NCBI GenBank assembly: GCA_959347315.1
Contig: OY365811.1
Location: forward strand, 43,773,572 to 43,837,571
DNA from: Bimastos eiseni
Lineage: Eukaryota; Annelida; Clitellata; Crassiclitellata; Lumbricidae
DNA length: 64,000 bases
Direction of reading: 5' to 3'
Shown here: positions 60,001-64,000 of the stretch, piece by piece
Numbering within the stretch: position 1 is the first letter of the stretch
Layout: every line of letters begins with the position of its first letter
The notes under the pieces: generated by a model
What the model was told of the DNA's origin: nothing
Database searches by the model: none
What the model saw: the letters and a program-made list of their open reading frames with translations, nothing else
Program-made: the position numbers and the translations under genes

Positions 60001-62875
60001 CGAAATTGCTGAATAAATTTTTTTAAAACGAAAATCAAAACGAATAGAAGAAAAAAAGAAAAATGAACAAAGCGTGTTAGCTCTACTACAAAATGTTGGG
60101 TGGCTGTGCGATTTAACATGTTTGGTGGACATCACTTTTGAACGAACTTAATCTGAAAATGCAAGGGTGTTGAAAGCTTATTACTTCTATAGTGGACAAT
60201 GCGAAATTGTCTGTAAGGCTAACCTTACTGCAAAAACAACAGAAAGACGGAAATTTAGCTCAATTCCTGGCTTGCACAAAGATATAAAAAAACGAACATG
60301 TTCTTGAAATTTTGCATTCTGACAAATAGACCTTTTCGAGATTATTGGCAGCCTGTTATCTGAATTTGCACGACCTTTTTGTGACTTCAAATTGCACGAA
60401 GTCATTTGCCATTCCCTAGAATCCGTTTACTTGTAAGTCAGAGATTGTGCCAATTGATTTTCAATTAGAATTTAACGACTTGCAGGAAAGTTCAGAGTCG
60501 CGAACTTCATTTCATGCATTGAGCTTGATGAAATTTTATCAAAGCCTATCGGTTTCGGCTTATCCGACTATTCAACAACATGCTCAGCGCGTCGGGTCAC
60601 TTTTTGGGGCCACGTACATTTGTAAGAAAATATTTTATACAATAAAATCACAAAATCAAAGATGAGGTCAAGTACTTCATTAATGTTTATTTAACTTCAT
60701 TATATGCATATAAGCCTTGTACTTAGAGACCTTATTTTATAAGCTAAGCCTGCTGAGGCTTCGCGACTTCGGTGCTCGCATGGTATTCCTGTGGCCCGCA
60801 ACCTCTTGCTGTATTACTAAAGTGGCTTTCGGTATCCAAAATTTTGGGGACCCCTGCGATAAAGTATCACAATACTTGGTATCGGCAATAGTATCACAAT
60901 AGTTTTATTTGGTTGATGTTACATGTGTATCGCAATACTTTTTCTTAACCAGTTATCAATACCAATACTTTTCCCACTGTAATAAAAAAAATATTGTTTC
61001 TCTTCTGCTTGAATAAATCGGGATCAAGAAATGGTGAGCAATTAATTGCTATGCTCCATTGAAATTGTGTCTTTCTATGTATGGCGAAATGGAAGATTGT
61101 AGCATGGGTCCTTTACAAGACATGTCTGTAAAAATAAAAATTATTATTATACTGCATTTTCATTAGCACACGTTTTGTGTGAATGAAAAACAAACTGGGG
61201 TCATTGCATAATTACATAACACTAAAAATGACAGTTTTTGACCCACCCACCCACCATGTAATGCATCGTAACATTTTCATAGATCCTCCCAAACACCCTC
61301 TGAGCGCTATGCATTTATTTTGAACAAAACTCAGTGTAGTTTTACCCGAGCCTAATATAATCCCAGGTCTCCAAATTTAACCTCCATTAATGGTAGATAA
61401 CATCTAATATTTTGTTTGAACTACGATTGCACCGCCGCGTTGTAGGCTATGAGGCTAAACTCTGGCACTGTCAAAGTCCACACATTTACAGAGTTGATGC
61501 GATTGGAAATAGCGGTTGTTTTAATATCGATTCTAAAAGTGTTCAAATTTCAGGAGTTCAATGTACGATTTGTCATATTATTTGCTTTTACTTGATTTAG
61601 GCCTAACTTCACTTTGGTTTGACTAGAAGAAGTTGAAGCCAATGGCGATCATAATATTGATGCATATCAAACGGACTTGATTTGCATATTGAATTTCGCC
61701 CGGCTTTCGTATGATGTTTTAAGTGAACCCTTGTCTTTCTGGAAATATTCACATTAGCTGAGAAATTTATTGGGAGAACGTTTTGCAGAAATTTCGTTTC
61801 ACCAAAGCATTTCGTTCCTGAGCCTTGGCAACGCAAAGAAATACTTTATCTTTGGCTTATAATTTAGATTGAGTATTTTTAATCAATTACTAATTAGTTT
61901 AAAAGCAATAAGCGTTACATAACGTTAAGCTAACCCACCTACACCCCCATAACGTTTCGTAACGTTTTGTAGCAACCCACCCACCCTCGAGCATTACGTA
62001 ATTATGCAACGACCTCCTGGTTTGTTGAAAAGTATTAGCAAAACTATTTGTATTGTTATTGCAATACTTTTTATGATGAAGTAGTATTATTGGTAATGCA
62101 ATACTTTTATCCAGTATTGTTAACAGCCCTGCTGGGTGGCCATCTAGCAACAACTGACGCACAGTTGATGCAGCACAAGTTGTCGTCGTCTATACCTTGG
62201 TGAGGTTCTTTGGCAGAGTGTAAGGCAGGATGAGCTTCATGAGGCCATAGACACCGCTGTAGTGTTTGTTTGGGATCCAAGAGACATGTGGCTACAACAA
62301 CACCAGCAACAACAACAGCAACATCAACCGAAAGATGAATTCAATCAACTCACAAAAGACAATCAACGTCACTATTCATTCTGTTCAATATCTTCTACAT
62401 CTGTTGAAAGTAAATTGGCAGCAGATTCCTATCTGGAAGAGGGAGGAAGGAAGGGAGAAGGATTTAAAAGAAAATCTGGAACACAGTTTATTCGTCTCAG
62501 AAAGCCGAAAGTTAGGATCAGTTGTTGGCAAGTTATAATGCTTCCAGAGGATTTTTGTAATGATAAAGCAGACAGCAAATCAATCACTAACAGCAAATCA
62601 ATCACTAACAGCAAATCAATCACTAACAGCAAATCAATCACTAACAGCAAATTAATCACTAACAGCATTCCGATTCAATGAAAGTTAACTGAAGAACAAT
62701 TCAAACTCCAAAGCTTTTCACATAGATTGACTGTTCTTTCAACACTGCCTTCGATAAACTATTCAATGATGCAACATAAAAGGTGCTATATGAATAAATG
62801 TAAGAATGCTATCGGATGTGAGTTAGTCAATCAATCTCACCTTCAGCTCATCTGCCACATAAAAGGAAACTTGAA
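51039..62875 (-). CDS. LARGE1: LARGE xylosyl- and glucuronyltransferase, 13 exons, 5' end outside window
   Basis: LARGE is a Golgi type II membrane enzyme that extends alpha-dystroglycan with the xylose-glucuronate polymer matriglycan. Exons in gene order (minus strand): 62875-62841, 62291-62196, 59178-59095, 58796-58719, 58165-58034, 56586-56461, 55688-55524, 55161-54826, 54454-54302, 53119-53013, 52477-52405, 52141-52014, 51228-51039. All junctions are GT-AG and in frame, giving about 567 residues; the missing part is the cytoplasmic tail, membrane anchor and first part of the GT8 domain. [12 protein letters not shown] carries the GT8 DxD motif and [10 protein letters not shown] the GT49 DxD motif, so both active sites look intact. 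Other family signatures are [56 protein letters not shown] and [14 protein letters not shown]. Whether this equals vertebrate LARGE1 or LARGE2 cannot be said; a single pre-duplication gene is likely. The GTTTTC donor after exon 59178-59095 is weak. Confidence 0.93.
51540..51730. repeat. TCCTCCTCTTC-rich tract in LARGE intron 12
   Basis: Pyrimidine-rich on the + strand, so purine-rich on the gene strand. Confidence 0.85.
51745..51850 (+). mobile_element. LINE 3' end with (AATAG)n tail, LARGE intron 12
   Basis: CTAGGGGTTTTTCGCACTGG, then GTGAGAGGCGATTTATAAAT and an AATAGAATAGAATAATAG tail. It is the same 3' end, in opposite orientation, as the LINE at 62,925-63,640. Confidence 0.75.
52650..52945. 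repeat. GATCATAGCAAA 15-bp minisatellite (LARGE intron)
   Basis: About 20 diverged units of AAAGATGATCATAGC in the intron between exons 53119-53013 and 52477-52405. Confidence 0.92.
53165..53465. repeat. 26-bp minisatellite AACAATGGAACCAGATGTAC
   Basis: Eleven or so units, each ending TGCCT or TGTCT, in the intron between exons 54454-54302 and 53119-53013. Confidence 0.93.
53640..54300. repeat. 19/28-bp minisatellite ATTAGAGACCTTCTTAAGC
   Basis: A pure 19-bp array at about 53,848-54,140 is flanked by units that carry an extra GAGCCATAG (28 bp). The array runs right up to the donor of LARGE exon 54454-54302. Confidence 0.95.
55690..55890 (+). mobile_element. LINE 3'-end fragment with GAATG tail (LARGE intron)
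   Basis: A frame ending [20 protein letters not shown], then AGGGGCACTTCATAAATGCT and CAGAATGAATGAATGA at 55,870-55,886, the 3' end shared with 59.58-59.62 kb. Confidence 0.6.
56602..57135. repeat. (CAAATAGAGAGA)n 12-bp minisatellite
   Basis: About 44 units with AAAG and AGCG variants, only 16 bp upstream of LARGE exon 56586-56461 on the gene strand. Blocks of six to nine units recur, indicating higher-order duplication. Confidence 0.97.
57717..58020. repeat. CAG/CAA-rich tract next to LARGE exon 5
   Basis: About 300 bp of CAGCAGCAACA-type sequence (CTG/TTG on the gene strand) ending 13 bp from the donor of exon 58165-58034. It is imperfect, with GAAGCA and CATCA interruptions. Confidence 0.92.
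58200..58320. repeat. CCACCCACCA-rich tract
   Basis: Irregular CCACCACC and CACCCACC repeats in the intron between exons 58796-58719 and 58165-58034. Confidence 0.85.
59190..59465. repeat. About 60-bp tandem repeat adjoining a LARGE exon
   Basis: Five or so diverged units built around CTTAATTGTAGACAAGAACT and CATCACTCCCTACTTCAACT, starting within 15 bp of exon 59178-59095. Confidence 0.85.
59487..59617. mobile_element. Two LINE/SINE 3' tails joined head to head
   Basis: ATTCATTCATTCAATTATTC and TATATAGCACCCCTAT on the left are the inverted copy of AGGGGTGCTATATAAATGCT and GAATGAATGA on the right. About 45 bp of 3'-end sequence lies between them. Confidence 0.75.
59771..62131. mobile_element. 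hAT-like insertion in LARGE intron (2,361 bp)
   Basis: A perfect 8-bp duplication CTGGGTGG lies at 59763-59770 and 62132-62139. Ends are CAGCCTATTAATA and TATTGTTAACAGCCCTG; the terminal CAG and a TTAA block match in inverted order. AATACTTTT/AGTATTG motifs recur inside (about 60,860-60,970 and 62,025-62,120). No transposase domain was recognised, and it may contain a further nested element ending GGGGACCCCTG at 60,857. Confidence 0.72.
62570..62668. repeat. (AGCAAATCAATCACTAAC)n 18-bp repeat
   Basis: Five to six near-perfect copies in the LARGE intron between exons 62875-62841 and 62291-62196. Confidence 0.95.
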
Positions 62876-62924
62876 CTGCAAAAAATTCAGAAAAGATGTC
62901 AATATCTAAACACTATTCTATTCT

Positions 62925-63650
62925 GTTCTATTCTAGTTACGGATTTATAAAATGCCTCTCACAGCACAACATAATCAGATGCACTCCCAGTGCGAAAACC
63001 CCTAGAGAAGAGAAAAGCAGAGCAGAAACAGTTGTGCTACTAGATAGAATGGTAGCACGAGTCACAACAGGAAGGCTGTTCCATAGCGAAGGACCAGCAG
63101 AGGCATAGGCACGATGCTGAGCTGTGGCAGTTCTAGACTGAGGCACTAGAAGATCAGGACAGTCTAAAGAGCGGAGGGAACGTGCAGAGGTAGTTGAGAT
63201 AGGTTGTCTGATAAGATCTCCAAGCGTGGAGCTTGACCCAACAACGTTTCGTATGTAAGAAAGAGAATTTTGAACTGAATCCTATCAGTTAGGGAAAGCC
63301 AATGAAGATGTTCAGTCAAGAAAGTAGAAATATGTGAGAAACGAGGGAGACGGGCAATCAAACGAGCAGCTGTGTTGAGTAGAGACTGGAGCAGAGTGAG
63401 TTTTGGAAGAGTTTAGTGAAAGACGATTTGAGGACATCCAGCAGTTGAGATCAGCAGTGAGAGATTCAATGGACTTGCAAAGAGCAAGCTGGTTGAAAGA
63501 GTAGCAATGCATGAAGGCCTGAACATTGTCAACGTAGAGGTGACATGATGCCGAGTGTGTTTGGCAAAGAGACAAGGAATATCAGCTGTAAACATGATGT
63601 AGAGAAGTGGACCCAGAACAGATCCTTGAGGAAACTGGTACTCATTAAAA
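62925..63650 (-). mobile_element. LINE fragment: reverse transcriptase end and 3' UTR
   Basis: Minus-strand frames, shifted against each other, encode FPQGSVLGPLLYIMFTADIP (near 63,600), LTADLNCWMSSNRLSLNSSK, LHWLSLTDRIQFKILFLTY, AYASAGPSLWNSLPV and a 3' UTR ending GGCATTTTATAAATCCG with a (GAATA)n-like tail at 62,920. This is the C-terminal half of a CR1/L2-type ORF2, 5'-truncated and frameshifted. Motif YVDN replaces FADD. Confidence 0.85.
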
Positions 63651-63654
63651 ATCA

Positions 63655-64000
63655 GAAATATTTCATTGGGTTATCAAGAAAGTTTAATCAGCCTGAATAG
63701 CAAGAATCTGTGATGTCGATCAATTACAAACATCAACTTCATCTGGGTTTGCACAAAGAGATCAATGAATTGACAGCACTCACTTTTACATATCAAACAC
63801 ACCATGCGCTTTGTCTTACGCTACAGTTCGATTCTCAGCGATTAATTCATCAGAGAATGAAGACAATAACAGCGAAGAGAACAATGACAACAATGAAGAG
63901 AACAGCGACAATAGTGAAGAGAACAGCGACAATAGTGAAGAGAACAATGACAACAACAAAGAGTACAACGACAATAGCAAAAAGAACACGGGCAATAGCA
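63655..64000. other. No gene seen; short AACAGCGACAATAGTGAAGA repeats at the edge
   Basis: From about 63,855 to the edge, 15-24-bp units of GAACAATGACAACAATGAAGA type. No further LARGE exon was recognised. Confidence 0.7.

Larger units (their letters stand above)
55524..62875 (-). other. LARGE GT8 (xylosyltransferase) half
   Basis: Seven exons (62875-62841 to 55688-55524) encode the GT8-like domain from [10 protein letters not shown] through the DTD metal site, [30 protein letters not shown] and [11 protein letters not shown] to [14 protein letters not shown] and the acidic linker ending SKEDE. This half adds xylose in an alpha-1,3 linkage in characterised LARGE enzymes. The 2.4-kb hAT-like insertion lies in the intron between the second and third exons. 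Confidence 0.88.

Overview
The window is nuclear DNA from an animal. It carries split genes with canonical GT-AG introns, two animal gene families (the matriglycan synthase LARGE and a probable STIL centriole protein), non-LTR and Ty3/gypsy retrotransposon debris, many hAT-like DNA transposon insertions, very large amounts of simple-sequence DNA and one 200-base assembly gap. No bacterial operon, ribosome binding site or CRISPR array is visible. The species cannot be named from the sequence; an invertebrate is a guess only.

Layout. Bases 1-12,500 are a microsatellite-dense block (TCTG, GGTC/GTTC, GAT, TG, CT/GA, CTTT-type and other tracts) with no convincing gene. A 200-N gap lies at 12,502-12,701, followed by a weak candidate coding stretch to about 13.5 kb. 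Bases 14.6-22.9 kb hold decayed retrotransposons: three LINE fragments and a Ty3/gypsy relic whose RNase H region is split by a hAT-like insertion. Bases 23.1-33.7 kb (+ strand) hold a 16-exon gene, which I could splice completely in frame, for a protein of 685 residues with three SPRY domains and a C-terminal RING finger. It ends tail to tail with a minus-strand gene (33.9-42.1 kb) whose clearest exons resemble STIL. Bases 42.3-49.5 kb are a transposon nest: hAT-like elements with 8-bp target duplications, one inserted inside another, a 226-bp fold-back structure and a probable solo LTR. Bases 51.0-62.9 kb (- strand) hold thirteen consecutive exons of a LARGE orthologue; its 5' exons lie beyond the window. 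The last kilobase contains a LINE reverse-transcriptase fragment and short tandem repeats.

The three genes show no evident functional link. LARGE acts in the Golgi on alpha-dystroglycan, STIL-type proteins act in centriole duplication, and the SPRY-RING protein is probably an E3 ubiquitin ligase with unknown substrate. What they share is intron growth by private minisatellites and hAT-like insertions. All exon coordinates were derived by reading splice signals and frame by eye; there is no transcript support.
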